Below, in pieces: positions 1-9,700 of a DNA stretch of 64,000 bases. Under the pieces are notes generated by a model that saw nothing but the letters and a program-made list of their open reading frames with translations, did no database searches and was not told the DNA's origin. Source of the stretch: Gemmatimonas phototrophica (GTDB lineage: Bacteria; Gemmatimonadota; Gemmatimonadetes; Gemmatimonadales; Gemmatimonadaceae). The stretch covers positions 4,464,001 to 4,528,000 of the forward strand of contig NZ_CP011454.1 of NCBI RefSeq assembly GCF_000695095.2, written 5' to 3'. A program made the translations under genes and the position numbers. The first letter of the stretch is position 1, and each line of letters opens with the position of its first letter.

Positions 1-2
1 GC

Positions 3-392
3 GGCATGCAGAGCGCGTCGGATTCACTCACGAAGCTGTACGCCGAGAGTCCCGACAAGGTGGTCTTCAAGCACATCCCGGAGTACTACAACCACACCAG
101 CGTGGTGCAACCGTACATCCAGAACGAGCTCAAGATTCCCGAAGGGATCAAAATTGGTGCGAGCTCCGGCACCAGCGGGCTGCACGAAGAGCTGGGCATT
201 GACGCCACCATGGCGCTCGTCGATCCGCAGTCCATCCGCTTTGCGCAGCGCGTCAAGGCCGGCCAGGCCGAAATCAACGGCATCAAGTTCGAATCACTGG
301 CATGGCTGCAGGAGCTCGGTCGCAAGGTGGCGGAGCTGCGGATGAATACCACCATCAAGGCGATTGAGGCGTATCGGGCGACCTGGCGTTGA
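3..392 (+). CDS. creatininase family protein, C-terminal part (truncated by window edge)
   Basis: The reading frame is open to the left edge of the window, so only the last roughly 130 residues are present. The visible part has the C-terminal pattern of creatininase-family amidohydrolases: an HEELGIDATMALVDP-like stretch, then INGI and a closing helix with LGRK and R-x4-T. These enzymes are metal-dependent amide hydrolases. The metal-binding N-terminal half lies outside the window, so activity cannot be judged. A GC-rich hairpin follows the stop and separates it from the convergent DM13 gene. The family call is from recalled similarity and is moderately sure. Confidence 0.5.
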   Translation, partial: GMQSASDSLTKLYAESPDKVVFKHIPEYYNHTSVVQPYIQNELKIPEGIKIGASSGTSGLHEELGIDATMALVDPQSIRFAQRVKAGQAEINGIKFESLAWLQELGRKVAELRMNTTIKAIEAYRATWR

Positions 393-418
393 GTGCCAAC
401 GCGTTGACCGACACATAC

Positions 419-440
419 CCGCCCCCTATGACGTGGGCGG
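419..440. terminator. hairpin between convergent genes
   Basis: CCGCCC (419-424) pairs with GGGCGG (435-440) around a 10-base loop. It lies between the end of the creatininase-like gene and the end of the oppositely oriented DM13 gene, overlapping the latter's last codons. There is no T-tract, so it is a candidate only. Confidence 0.35.
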
Positions 441-869
441 AATGACGGCCTGTGCCATGCCGACGTTGAACGGATCGCACCAGATGATCACGTGGGTGTA
501 GCGCACGCCGGCCGGCACCTGGAAGGTATACCGCTGAGCGCCCGTGCGAGCCCGCAAGGCGGCAACGCGCAGCGGCTGTCCACGATTCGGATTGGCATCG
601 GTGTTGAGATACACAAACGGCCCCGGCGTGCTGGCAATGGTAAAGTCGGGGGAGAAGTCGAGTTGCGCGACGCCTTTGTCAATCACCAGGGTTGCGGTGC
701 CTGTCACGTTGTAGCCGGTTCGCGTGAAGGACGCCGTGACGCCAGTGCCGTTCGGCAGAGAACCATCGGGTGCAACAGGAGTGGCGTTGGGCGCCATGGG
801 AGGTTCCGCGTTGCTGCAGGCGGCCACGACACCGAGTGCCAGCGTACCGATGGAGCGAATCAAACGCAT
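426..869 (-). CDS. DM13 domain lipoprotein
   Basis: This is a 147-residue secreted lipoprotein. The N-terminus has a short positive segment, a hydrophobic stretch and a VAAC lipobox, with Cys at about residue 18. Residues 45-147 match the DM13 fold: a GTATLV strand, LDFSPDF, a GPFVYLNT segment, and near the end a HVIIWCDPF motif with the single conserved cysteine. DM13 domains are thought to take part in electron transfer or redox chemistry, often as the only domain of bacterial lipoproteins. It lies directly downstream of the DsbD-like thiol reductase on the same strand, so a shared redox role in the envelope is plausible. The function is inferred from family only. Confidence 0.7.
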   Translation of the reverse strand: MRLIRSIGTLALGVVAACSNAEPPMAPNATPVAPDGSLPNGTGVTASFTRTGYNVTGTATLVIDKGVAQLDFSPDFTIASTPGPFVYLNTDANPNRGQPLRVAALRARTGAQRYTFQVPAGVRYTHVIIWCDPFNVGMAQAVIPPTS

Positions 870-936
870 TGATCATGTCCCCGTGTTGAAGTGAGTGCCG
901 TGAAACGGTGCCGGTACGACAACAGTGTGCAGCGGG

Positions 937-3177
937 TCAGTCGCTGGCGCTCGCGCCAGCCGCAGTGGCCCGGGTTACCGCGTCCATCACCTGCCCCGGC
1001 GTGAGGACCGCCGACAACACCTCCGCCTGGGAATTGGCCGCCGACGGGTACATCACATACAACGGCACGCCACTCCGCCCGAACGTCGCCAGCAGGCGGG
1101 TAATTTCCGCGTTGCGCGAGGTCCAGTCGGCACGCAGCAACACGACCTTCCCATTGGCAAAGGCCTGCTGCACGGCGTCGGTATGCAGTACCACGCGCTC
1201 GTTTACCTGACAGCTCAGGCACCAGGCGGCCGTGAAGTCCACGAACACGGCGCGCCCGGCTGCCCGTGCCTCCGCGACCCGCGCCGCCGACCACGGCTCC
1301 CACCCAACGGGCGTGGGGGCCGCCACCGGGGCGACCACCGGTTGCGAAGCCACCGCAAAGCCACCGCCCGCAATGGCCAGCCCTGCAAACGCCAAGGACA
1401 CCACGCTGCGGCGCGCGTGACCGGCCAACTGAGCGCGCCCAGCCATCCATCCGGCAAACGACACCACTACGCCAACCAGCAGGGCCAGCGACAGCTGGTC
1501 GGTACCCGCCTGTCGCCCGAGCACCCACAGCAGCCACACCACGGTCGCATACAACGGGAAGGCCAACAGCTGCTTGAATGTTTCGAGCCACGGACCCGGG
1601 CGCGGGAGCCGGCGCAGGAGCGATGGATTGCTGGCCAGCACCATGTACGGAGCGGCGAGCCCCAGCCCCAGTGAGGTAAACACGGCAAGACCAATTGCCG
1701 CGTGCTGCGTGAGCGCGTAACCAAGCGCGGCGCCCATGAACGGCGCCGTGCAGGGCGTGGCCACTACCACCGCCAGCAGTCCGGTGAGGAACGAGTCAAC
1801 GTAGCGCTCACCGCCGCCCACAGCGCCCAAACGCGTGAGGCTCATGCCCATGGTGAAGACACCACTCATGTTGAGGGCCAGCGCAAACACGACCAGCGCA
1901 AGCACGGTCACCACCGCCGGTGACTGCAAATGGAACCCCCACCCCAACTGTGCCCCGCCAGCCCGGAGGGCATACAGCGACCCGGCCAACACCCAGAAGG
2001 TGGTCAGTACACCTGCGGTAAAGACCATCGCGTGCTGCCGACCGGCATTGCCGTTCCCGTCGTCTCCGCCACGCTCAACGAACGACAGGATCTTTATCGA
2101 CAGGACCGGGAAGACACACGGCATCAAATTGAGCAGCAGCCCGCCAACAAACGCGAGTCCGATGGCCAGCCACATACCAATGCGTGCCCCTTCGGCCAAA
2201 CCCTCGGACTCCGCAACCGCACTCGTGCCCGTCGTCGCACGGGTGGCAGCATCGGCCACCGCGCCGCCCGTGCCCACCGCTGTGGGGCCGTCCAGACGAG
2301 CCAGCACCGTGGCAGCGCCAGCGGGAGGCGCCGAGAGCACGCGGGCATCCAACTGTGTCCCCACCGCGGAGGTGGCCACGTCGTGGACCAGCACACCGGT
2401 CACCCGTGACGCCGTGTCGGACAATGACTTGTCAACGGTCATCGCCAGAATCAGCGTGTCGCCCACCAGCACCACGCGCTGTTCCGCGGCGTGTTCCAGT
2501 ACGCCGGTGGAATCGGGCACCAGATAGGCAGCGCGCAGTGTGCCACGTGCGGCGTCGGGCACTCGCGCCACCAACACCAACCGCGAGCCGTCGCGCCAGA
2601 TGCGCGTGTCCCATCCAGTAGATGGGGTGGTCAGACGGGCGCGCGTATCCGCAATAGCCGATGCCCAGGTGGAGGGCATCGTGCGCGCAGCGGCTGGAGC
2701 GGTCAGGGCGACGTGCCCACTGGCCGGCAAACACACGTCAGCACAGACCAGAAAATCCACGTCGGCGGCGATGTTCAGCGTGGTGCCAACGGGCACCGAC
2801 GACGCCACCGTCAGGTCGGCCAGCACCAGCACCTCGCGCTCGTAGCCGTAACTCATGAACGGCGGTTGCGGCAACACGTGCGGAACGGGATAGCGCAACG
2901 CCGACACCGTGACACCGGACGGCAGCGTCCAACTCGCATGGAGCGGCAGCCCGGCGTCGCCCGGGTTGGTCCAGTAGGTATGCCAGCCGGGCTCCATCGT
3001 GATCCGGAACGCGACGGTTGTGCTCGAGCCCGGCTGGAGCCCGCTCCGTTCGGCCACCAACGCAATGTCACTGTTCGGCGACAGGTCCTCAGTGGCGTCT
3101 CGACCTTGCGCCTCGACCCGCACTGTCCCAAACAGGACGGCCAGTGAGAGGAGGAACGCGGCAAGGCGTGAGGACAT
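937..3177 (-). CDS. DsbD/ScsB-type thiol:disulfide reductase
   Basis: This 746-residue membrane protein should carry electrons from cytoplasmic thioredoxin to periplasmic thiol substrates. It starts with a signal peptide ending near EAQ (residue 24). A periplasmic DsbD-alpha-like domain holds the cysteine pair C145/C149 (VCADVC). Multiple membrane segments follow from about residue 300 to 590, with the DsbD transmembrane motifs LMPCVFPVLSIK and TPCTAPFMG. A C-terminal thioredoxin domain carries WCLSC (C653-C656). All three cysteine pairs needed for the relay are visible. Longer upstream starts exist, but they add a low-complexity arginine-rich tail; the ATG at 3177 immediately precedes the signal peptide. 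It is divergent from a secreted peroxiredoxin, a likely client or partner. Confidence 0.85.
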   Translation of the reverse strand: MSSRLAAFLLSLAVLFGTVRVEAQGRDATEDLSPNSDIALVAERSGLQPGSSTTVAFRITMEPGWHTYWTNPGDAGLPLHASWTLPSGVTVSALRYPVPHVLPQPPFMSYGYEREVLVLADLTVASSVPVGTTLNIAADVDFLVCADVCLPASGHVALTAPAAARTMPSTWASAIADTRARLTTPSTGWDTRIWRDGSRLVLVARVPDAARGTLRAAYLVPDSTGVLEHAAEQRVVLVGDTLILAMTVDKSLSDTASRVTGVLVHDVATSAVGTQLDARVLSAPPAGAATVLARLDGPTAVGTGGAVADAATRATTGTSAVAESEGLAEGARIGMWLAIGLAFVGGLLLNLMPCVFPVLSIKILSFVERGGDDGNGNAGRQHAMVFTAGVLTTFWVLAGSLYALRAGGAQLGWGFHLQSPAVVTVLALVVFALALNMSGVFTMGMSLTRLGAVGGGERYVDSFLTGLLAVVVATPCTAPFMGAALGYALTQHAAIGLAVFTSLGLGLAAPYMVLASNPSLLRRLPRPGPWLETFKQLLAFPLYATVVWLLWVLGRQAGTDQLSLALLVGVVVSFAGWMAGRAQLAGHARRSVVSLAFAGLAIAGGGFAVASQPVVAPVAAPTPVGWEPWSAARVAEARAAGRAVFVDFTAAWCLSCQVNERVVLHTDAVQQAFANGKVVLLRADWTSRNAEITRLLATFGRSGVPLYVMYPSAANSQAEVLSAVLTPGQVMDAVTRATAAGASASD

Positions 3178-3320
3178 GGGCGGTAACCGGTCGAACGTGA
3201 AAGGGTGCAGCGGGGCCATTGCAAGGAAAGAGACCGAACCGCCTGCAAAAGTTCCGCGGGAACCAAATCCGTGTGCATTGTCTAACTCACTCGTGCCCCT
3301 TTCCCTTGCCCCAGGTGAAT

Positions 3321-3965
3321 ATGTCATTGGACCCCCGCCGTTCCCCGCGCCCGCTGTGGCGCCTGGTGCTCCCCCTCGCTCTTGCCGCCGCCGTTGCCAC
3401 TCCCACCGGCACCGCCCACGCGCAGGCCGCGATGCTCGGCCCCGTGGATGGGAAGGAGTTGGCCCCCACCGACATCGAACGGATCGTAGTGGGCTCAACG
3501 GCCCCCGACTTCGCCCTCGGCAAGTTTGGCGGTGGCACGGTGACGCTGTCGTCACTGCGCGGGGCGAAGAACGTGGTGCTGGTGTTCTATCGTGGCTTCT
3601 GGTGCCCGTATTGCGTCGCGCAGCTCAAGGAGATGCGTACGTTGCTCACCAACGAACTCAAGAAGGACACGGAGCTGCTGGTCGTGTCGGTCGACGATGA
3701 CGCCGGTACCCAGAAGGCCATCGACCGCATTGCGGCCGACGGCACGAAACCGGACTTTACCTTTCTTTCCGACCCCGACCATACCGTCATCGCGCGCTAC
3801 GGTATCTTGAACCCGGCCGGCACACGGCGTGGCATTCCGCATCCGGCCACGTACGTGATTGACAAGAAGGGCGTCGTGCGCTGGCGCGACCTGCAGACCG
3901 ATTACAAAATTCGCCCCACCAACGCGGCGGTCCTCACCGCGGTGCAGGCGCTTCGCGCCCGCTGA
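3321..3965 (+). CDS. exported peroxiredoxin-like AhpC/TSA protein
   Basis: This is a 214-residue thioredoxin-fold peroxidase. A signal peptide ends at AHAQ (residue 35). The AhpC/TSA core starts at GSTAPDF, and the active site reads FYRGFWCPYC with cysteines at 95 and 98. Such proteins reduce peroxides using thiol donors. The 143-base gap to the divergently transcribed DsbD-like gene suggests co-regulation, with the DsbD-like protein recycling the oxidised peroxiredoxin outside the cytoplasm; this is inference. The ATG at 3321 was chosen because it opens the signal peptide and the longer frame adds nothing recognisable. The gene ends just before a strong hairpin. Confidence 0.82.
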   Translation: MSLDPRRSPRPLWRLVLPLALAAAVATPTGTAHAQAAMLGPVDGKELAPTDIERIVVGSTAPDFALGKFGGGTVTLSSLRGAKNVVLVFYRGFWCPYCVAQLKEMRTLLTNELKKDTELLVVSVDDDAGTQKAIDRIAADGTKPDFTFLSDPDHTVIARYGILNPAGTRRGIPHPATYVIDKKGVVRWRDLQTDYKIRPTNAAVLTAVQALRAR

Positions 3966-3972
3966 GTCGGCA

Positions 3973-4001
3973 TCGCGCGGCCGCTCTACCTGGCCGCGCG
4001 A
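3973..4001. terminator. bidirectional terminator hairpin
   Basis: TCGCGCGGCC (3973-3982) pairs perfectly with GGCCGCGCGA (3992-4001) around a 9-base loop. It sits between the convergent peroxiredoxin and TVP38-DUF547 genes. The TAG stop of the latter (3986-3988) lies in the loop. No clear T-run follows. Confidence 0.6.
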
Positions 4002-5443
4002 AGATTCAATGTCCAGTCGTACTTCGTATCGACCCAGGTAAAGGCACCGCTGCGCAACAGATCGCGCGCGGTGCCTTCGGGTAGGTAGCGCGCCCAGAAG
4101 GCCCCCACACCGGCAAGCGTACCGCCAAAGTCGTCACGGTACCAGGTGAAGATGGGCGAGCCGTACACGGTGCGCGCCGGCACATCCACCCGGTTCTTCG
4201 TCGTCTGCGCAAGAAAGCGGCGCGCCTGCTCATCAAGCTGCGCGTCAATTCGACTGCCGACATATGCTTCCGTGCGCAGCGGCGGACACCCCTTGGCGGC
4301 ACACACGAGGGCCACGTGAATGCGTGGATCACGATACGTGGGGCGGATGATGTTGTGCTCCACGTCGTCCAGCGTCAGGGTGCGACCACCGGCTTTTACA
4401 ATGGGTTCCGCCCAGGGACTCTTGAACGTCACCCCGAAGCGCTTGTTGATGTCGCGAATGGAACGTCGTTCCTTGCGACTGTTGATCAGCGCAATCGTGT
4501 AGGCGTTGTAGGTATTGATCCAGAAGGCGAGTTGATCGGCGCGCGCCATGCGTTCAGGGTGTGCGGCGGCGAGCGACGCGAGATACCGTGTGAACTCGGG
4601 CGATCGCGCAAAGGCATCATAGTCCACCATGCCGTCGGTTACCCAGGCCTGCAGCATGCGGTCGAAGGGGACATGATCCACCACCTCCCCGGGCGCCGGC
4701 GCTCCGCCCTGTGCCTGCAGCGTATCAGGTAAGGGCGACGCAACGCCAAGGAGCGCGGCCGCGGATAACCACCCGACGCGTTTGGCAAGCGCCGGCAGGA
4801 AGGAGAGTGCGACCAGCAGCCCGCCGGCAACGGCGACACGCAGCAGCGCCGCTTCGCGTGCGCCGTCAACTCCGGCCAGCAGCGCGTCGGCAAAATAGGT
4901 ATAGACCATGGTACCGGGAATGATGCCAAGAGCCGTCGCCAGCACGTAAGAACCGGGGCGCACCCCGGCCAGTCCGGCCCCGAAATTGATGCCGTTGAAT
5001 GGAATGATTGGCAGGAGCCGCAGGCGGAGCAGGGCGCCAAACGCCTGTTCTCCCGCAAAGCTGTCGAGTGCCGCCGCGCGCGCGCCCAGCAACGACCGCA
5101 CCGCCTCGCGTCCAAGAGCGCGGGCGAGCAGATAGGCACCCGTTGCCCCGAGCGTCGCGCCTATCCAGTTGAACAACGAGCCGAACCACGGCCCGAACAC
5201 CGCGCCGCCCATCAGCGTCAACGGTGTTGCCGGCAAGCCCACACTTGAGGCAATCGCGTACGTGGCCACGAAGGCAGGCGCCGCCCACGCGAACTGCCGC
5301 ACCTCGCGCACGAGCCCGGGGAGCCGTTCGATCTGCAGTTGGGCCAATACACCCGTTGAGCGGGCCGTGAACCAGGCACCCAACAGAACCAGCACGAAGA
5401 GCGCCAGACGAAACCAGGCGCTGCGCAGGATGGAACTGGTCAT
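3986..5443 (-). CDS. TVP38/TMEM64 (VTT) membrane domain fused to DUF547
   Basis: This 485-residue protein joins two domains that are usually separate. Residues 1 to about 250 are a TVP38/TMEM64-type VTT membrane domain: hydrophobic segments, GLPATPLTLMGGAVFGPW, and the LRLLPIIPFNGINFGAGL motif. Residues about 270-485 are a DUF547 domain, with FWINTYNAY, a FKSPW segment and the CAAKGCPPLR cysteine motif. VTT proteins act in membrane lipid or small-ion handling; the role of DUF547 is poorly known, and it is usually exported. The ATG at 5443 overlaps the stop of the upstream symporter gene as ATGA, which fixes the start and implies translational coupling. Confidence 0.8.
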   Translation of the reverse strand: MTSSILRSAWFRLALFVLVLLGAWFTARSTGVLAQLQIERLPGLVREVRQFAWAAPAFVATYAIASSVGLPATPLTLMGGAVFGPWFGSLFNWIGATLGATGAYLLARALGREAVRSLLGARAAALDSFAGEQAFGALLRLRLLPIIPFNGINFGAGLAGVRPGSYVLATALGIIPGTMVYTYFADALLAGVDGAREAALLRVAVAGGLLVALSFLPALAKRVGWLSAAALLGVASPLPDTLQAQGGAPAPGEVVDHVPFDRMLQAWVTDGMVDYDAFARSPEFTRYLASLAAAHPERMARADQLAFWINTYNAYTIALINSRKERRSIRDINKRFGVTFKSPWAEPIVKAGGRTLTLDDVEHNIIRPTYRDPRIHVALVCAAKGCPPLRTEAYVGSRIDAQLDEQARRFLAQTTKNRVDVPARTVYGSPIFTWYRDDFGGTLAGVGAFWARYLPEGTARDLLRSGAFTWVDTKYDWTLNLRAAR

Positions 5444-6834
5444 ATCGATCGCGGGAGAGGACGCGTCGTGAGCAACGTCACGGCAGCGCCGGTAAGGAAG
5501 ATGAGAGGAATGCCGTAGATCGCCCACGGCCATGTGTAGCCACCCGCCTCACCCACGACGAGATAGCAGCCGGTCCCCCACAGGACGCCCACCGTCATGC
5601 TGGCCCATGCGGCCGTCGTATTGGCGCGCGGCCAGTGAAAGCCCGCCAACAGCGCGAAGGAGAGCGCGGCAATGGGGATGTTGGCGAGAATGAGCCGGTC
5701 GAGAATGCGATCCACCAGAAACGTGGCGCCCAGCCAACTGGTGAGCGCCAGCACCACCAGCAGCCCGCGCTGTGCGCGTACCGTGCGCCACGACTGCGAC
5801 CCGAAGTCGGTGGCAAGCATGGTAGCCATGGCGCTCCACACACCAGCGAGTGTCGTCAGCGCAGCGCCAAAGAGCACGGCCAGTCCCAGCCCGCGAACCC
5901 CCGCGGGAAACCAGCGTAACATCATGGTGGGAACGGCCAGCTGCGCATCTGGCAGATTGGGCTGATCCACGCGCAAATGCGCCGCCGCCAGCACCACCAC
6001 GCCGTACAAGACGAACACGAGTACGGCGCTGATTGCCACCGCACGCACTGCGACCCGCGGACTGCGCGCCGCGAAAATTTTTTGCCCGTACCAGGGGGCC
6101 GCGATGTACGTGAAGCAGGTGAGCACCACGAGTGTGAGCACGAAGCGCAGCGACAGCGCCGGGTCGTTCCACTGCACCGCCGGATCAAACGACCGCTGTG
6201 CCTGCGTAAACACGCTCGCCAATCCGCCCTTGGCGGCAGCGGCCTGCACACCAAACCAGAGCAGCAGCGGCAGCAAGACGATCGTGGCCACAAACCCCAC
6301 GAGATCTGCCCGCACCACCGAGAGCAACCCGCCCGGGAGTACGGCGGCTAGCACCACGAGTGTGAGCACCAGAGCGAGTAACGGCAAGGGGACCGCGGCT
6401 GGCGCGAGCGGTGCAAACAGCAGCGCGAGCGACTTGACATACGTGGCCGTGAAACCGGTCATGGCAAGCAACAGCAGCGCCGACGCCGTCCGGCCCACGG
6501 CGGGAGAATACCGTTCCGCGAAAAGCTCGGCCACCGACAAGCGGTCGAATGTTTTCCAGGCGCGTGCGACGGTGAGTGTGTAGAACACGAGCCCAACCAG
6601 AAAGACGGCCGGCAGCATGAGCGCCACCGGACCAGCCGCGTACCCGGCAGCGGCAAAGGCCATGAGCGTGCTGGTATTGAACTCTGTCATCACCAGGGTG
6701 GCCACCAGCGGCAGCAGCCCAAGGTCGCGCGATGCCACGGTAAACGACGAGGAGGACGTGGTACGCCGCCAGCCCACGACGGCCAGCGTGGTGACCAATC
6801 CAAGGAACGCGAACACGTCCAGCACAGCAGGCAT
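5440..6834 (-). CDS. sodium:solute symporter family (SSF) transporter
   Basis: This is a 464-residue integral membrane protein with about 12-13 hydrophobic helices. The N-terminal pattern is typical of the solute:sodium symporter family: FTVASRDLGLLPLVATL, then TEFNTSTLMAFAAAGYAAG in the region of the first broken helix, and a SVAELFAERYSP motif. The substrate cannot be read from sequence. It overlaps the downstream TVP38-DUF547 gene by four bases, so the two are probably co-translated. The divergent neighbour is a TonB-dependent receptor, which hints at uptake of the same nutrient across the outer and then the inner membrane; this is inference. Confidence 0.82.
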   Translation of the reverse strand: MPAVLDVFAFLGLVTTLAVVGWRRTTSSSSFTVASRDLGLLPLVATLVMTEFNTSTLMAFAAAGYAAGPVALMLPAVFLVGLVFYTLTVARAWKTFDRLSVAELFAERYSPAVGRTASALLLLAMTGFTATYVKSLALLFAPLAPAAVPLPLLALVLTLVVLAAVLPGGLLSVVRADLVGFVATIVLLPLLLWFGVQAAAAKGGLASVFTQAQRSFDPAVQWNDPALSLRFVLTLVVLTCFTYIAAPWYGQKIFAARSPRVAVRAVAISAVLVFVLYGVVVLAAAHLRVDQPNLPDAQLAVPTMMLRWFPAGVRGLGLAVLFGAALTTLAGVWSAMATMLATDFGSQSWRTVRAQRGLLVVLALTSWLGATFLVDRILDRLILANIPIAALSFALLAGFHWPRANTTAAWASMTVGVLWGTGCYLVVGEAGGYTWPWAIYGIPLIFLTGAAVTLLTTRPLPRSI

Positions 6835-6931
6835 GCAGCAGGGAATGAGAGTCAGCGGTGGGTGGGAACTTACGCGCCAGGTCCCGTCTTACTGACCCGG
6901 TCGGCGGTTCCTCGTACATCAGCAAGACGGC

Positions 6932-9691
6932 ATGTCCATGAATAGTTTCACCCCCCGCACCTTGCAGCGGGTACTCCTCGTCGTAACGGTTGTCGCCGGT
7001 ACCGCGACGGCCCACGCTCAGGTGCGCCCCGACTCGGTGGCGCGTGACTCGGTCAGCAAAGCGCGCCCCTTGCTCGACTCGGTGCGCGTGACCGCCAACA
7101 AGCCCCGCGCGTTGCTCGATCAGCGGGCAGCGGGACTGGGCGGAGCCATTGAGGCACGGGAGCTCACCGCGCTGCCAACGGACGCGCGCGACCCCATCAG
7201 CCTCCTGTACAACATTCCCGGCATTACCCAGGCAACCGGCTTCTTTGGCGATGCCCCGCGCCTTTCCTTTAATGGCGGCAATGCCCTCTACTCGCAGTAC
7301 CTGCTGGATGGGCTCGACAATAACGAAGGGTTCCTCGGTGGGCCGCGCGTGGAGGTGCCGCTGGGCGCCATTGCCCGAATGGACGCCCTGGTAAACGGGT
7401 ACACGGCGGAGTTTGGCCGGAGCCCCGACGGCGTGGTCAATGTGACATCACTCCCCGGCAGCAGTACGCGGGGCGGCGACGTGTTCCTCTACCAGCGGCC
7501 CGGTCGTCCCCTCGACGCCCGCCTTCCCGTGACCTTTGGCGCCGTTCCGCAGGCGCTCAATCGTCGACAGGAAGGCTTTGAGCGGCTGCAAGCTGGTGGC
7601 TCCTACCGCACCGCTGCGCACAATGGGCGCACCCTGGCCGCCACGGCGCTGGAGTACACCAACGAGCAGGAAGACCGGATCGGCTCCACCGCGCTCGCGC
7701 AATTTCTGGGCACCGAACGTCGCCAGACAGTAAAGGGCTATCTGCGACTCGATCGCGGCTGGTCGCCAACACAAACCACCACGCTGCGCTTTGCCGGCAG
7801 TGGCGTGGATCGGGCCGGCAACGGCAGTGGGGTCGTTACGCCGGAGGCTGACATCAGCACCCGACGCATCGGCACGCTCAGCGCCCTGACCCATCGCTCC
7901 ACGCTGTCTGGCGGACGGGCGTCGAACACGGCGTCGTTCCAGTACGGCACCTACCACTGGTACTTTCCCCCGGTCCGCAGCGATTTCTCGCAGCCGCAGG
8001 TCACCATTGTCGCGCCTGACCGCGCTGTGCAGGCGGTGGTTGGATCCAGCAACTTCGTCTTCGACGAACGCGAAAAGCAGTTCCAGCTGCGCGACCTGTT
8101 TGAGCGTGAGCTCTCGACCACGCACCGGCTGCGCGCCGGTGCCGATGTCATTCACGCCCGGTTTGCATTGGCCGCCGCGAGTACGAATCCGAATGGCTCG
8201 TACACCGTGGTCAACGAGGGCAACATCAATGCGCCCGTCGGTCGCACACTCTCCATTCGCGATGTGCCCTCAACGGCCCGTGTGCTGTCGTATACCATTG
8301 ACGCGCGTCCGCAGCAAGTGAATCTCACGCAGACGACGTATGGCGCATTCCTTGAAGACGTGTGGACGCCAACCTCACGCGTGCGTCTTACGACCGGGCT
8401 GCGCTGGGACTACGACGACCTCACGTCGCGGGGCGAGAGTGCTCCCGATCTCGACAACATTCAGCCGCGAGTCTCGGCCACGTGGCTGCGGAGCGCGCGC
8501 GATGTGGTGCGGGCCAGCGTTGGTCGCTATGCCGGGCGCTTCCCGTATGCCATCTACTCCGATGCCATTCAGCTGGGCGCCGCCGGAAATGCCGTACTCA
8601 CGTACGAAGGCACGTCGGCCCCGACGTTTGGGGCGGGCAAGTTGCCCTCGCAGATTGATGCGTCGGAAATTCAATCGGTGCCGCGCGAAGTCTTCCGGAC
8701 CTTTGCCCTGGGCCTTGAACAACCCATGAGCTGGCAGTCCACGGTCGGTTATCAGCGCATCATTGGCAGCCGCTGGTCGGTGAGCGCCGATGTGATCTGG
8801 AGCGAGACGCGCAATCTGCCCTGGCTTGCCGACCTCAATCCCATTGGTACACGTCTCACACCGGGCGATACCACACCTGTCGTCTGTGCCAGTGCCTTCA
8901 GCTGCCCCGGCGATGCGAGTCGGCCCGCGTCGCCTGCAGCCACCGGGTTTCGGCGCGTAAGTACCGCGCAGTCGGGTGGGGAGGCACGTTATCGAGCGCT
9001 CTACGTTGCCGTGCGACGGGCCCTCTCCGACCGCTGGACGGTCGATGGCAACTGGGTATGGTCGCGCGCCGAGAACAATACCGAAGACATCAACTTCTCC
9101 GCCACGCAGGGAAACTGCTTCTCGCGCAATCAGATCGACGCGGTGACCGGCGCGGCCTGCACGAGCAACGAATGGGCCGACGCCAACAACGATCGTCGAC
9201 ACCGCGTGACCGTGCGCACCACCATTGCGCCACACCGCAGCGTGTCGTTCGGCGTTGTGGCCGACGCGCAAACCGGCGTCCCCGTCAATCGCCTGGCCGG
9301 AAGTGTTGATGCCAACGGCAGCATCACGCGATTCGATCTGCTGGGCAGCGGTCCCATCCGCGGCAATGGCTTCATTGGCAACGGTGATCGCTTTCCCGGT
9401 GTGGCCCGCAACGCGGAGCGGTTGCCGGGGAGCGTGACGCTGGGATTGAGCACCATCGTGCGACCGTTACGCTCGCGAGCGCCCGGACTCGAGGCGCGTC
9501 TCGATATCTTCAACGCCCTCAACTCGCTCGTGTGGGGCGGCTACGCGAACGGCACAGGTGGTGGTGGCAGCCGCACACAGTTTGGCCGGCCGGGCAGTCC
9601 CATCAACCTGTACGCCGCGGCGCCACCACGACAGTTTCAGCTGTCGCTGCGCTACGCATTTGGCAGCAGCACCAGCACGCTCACTCCCTGA
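6932..9691 (+). CDS. TonB-dependent outer membrane receptor
   Basis: This is a protein of 919 residues (917 if the ATG at 6938 is used). A signal peptide ends at AHAQ (about residue 30). A plug domain follows, with NIPGITQATGFFGDAPRLSFNGG-type residues, then LLDGLDNN and PLGAIARMDALVNGYTAEFG. The rest is a long beta-barrel of alternating aromatic strands that ends in LSLRYAF near the C-terminus. The conserved VNVTS strand at the end of the plug is present. It should import a ligand across the outer membrane with TonB energy; the ligand is unknown. It is only 9 bases upstream of the phosphatidyltransferase gene and probably heads the six-gene run to 13527. Confidence 0.85.
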   Translation: MSMNSFTPRTLQRVLLVVTVVAGTATAHAQVRPDSVARDSVSKARPLLDSVRVTANKPRALLDQRAAGLGGAIEARELTALPTDARDPISLLYNIPGITQATGFFGDAPRLSFNGGNALYSQYLLDGLDNNEGFLGGPRVEVPLGAIARMDALVNGYTAEFGRSPDGVVNVTSLPGSSTRGGDVFLYQRPGRPLDARLPVTFGAVPQALNRRQEGFERLQAGGSYRTAAHNGRTLAATALEYTNEQEDRIGSTALAQFLGTERRQTVKGYLRLDRGWSPTQTTTLRFAGSGVDRAGNGSGVVTPEADISTRRIGTLSALTHRSTLSGGRASNTASFQYGTYHWYFPPVRSDFSQPQVTIVAPDRAVQAVVGSSNFVFDEREKQFQLRDLFERELSTTHRLRAGADVIHARFALAAASTNPNGSYTVVNEGNINAPVGRTLSIRDVPSTARVLSYTIDARPQQVNLTQTTYGAFLEDVWTPTSRVRLTTGLRWDYDDLTSRGESAPDLDNIQPRVSATWLRSARDVVRASVGRYAGRFPYAIYSDAIQLGAAGNAVLTYEGTSAPTFGAGKLPSQIDASEIQSVPREVFRTFALGLEQPMSWQSTVGYQRIIGSRWSVSADVIWSETRNLPWLADLNPIGTRLTPGDTTPVVCASAFSCPGDASRPASPAATGFRRVSTAQSGGEARYRALYVAVRRALSDRWTVDGNWVWSRAENNTEDINFSATQGNCFSRNQIDAVTGAACTSNEWADANNDRRHRVTVRTTIAPHRSVSFGVVADAQTGVPVNRLAGSVDANGSITRFDLLGSGPIRGNGFIGNGDRFPGVARNAERLPGSVTLGLSTIVRPLRSRAPGLEARLDIFNALNSLVWGGYANGTGGGGSRTQFGRPGSPINLYAAAPPRQFQLSLRYAFGSSTSTLTP

Positions 9692-9700
9692 CCTCCGTGC

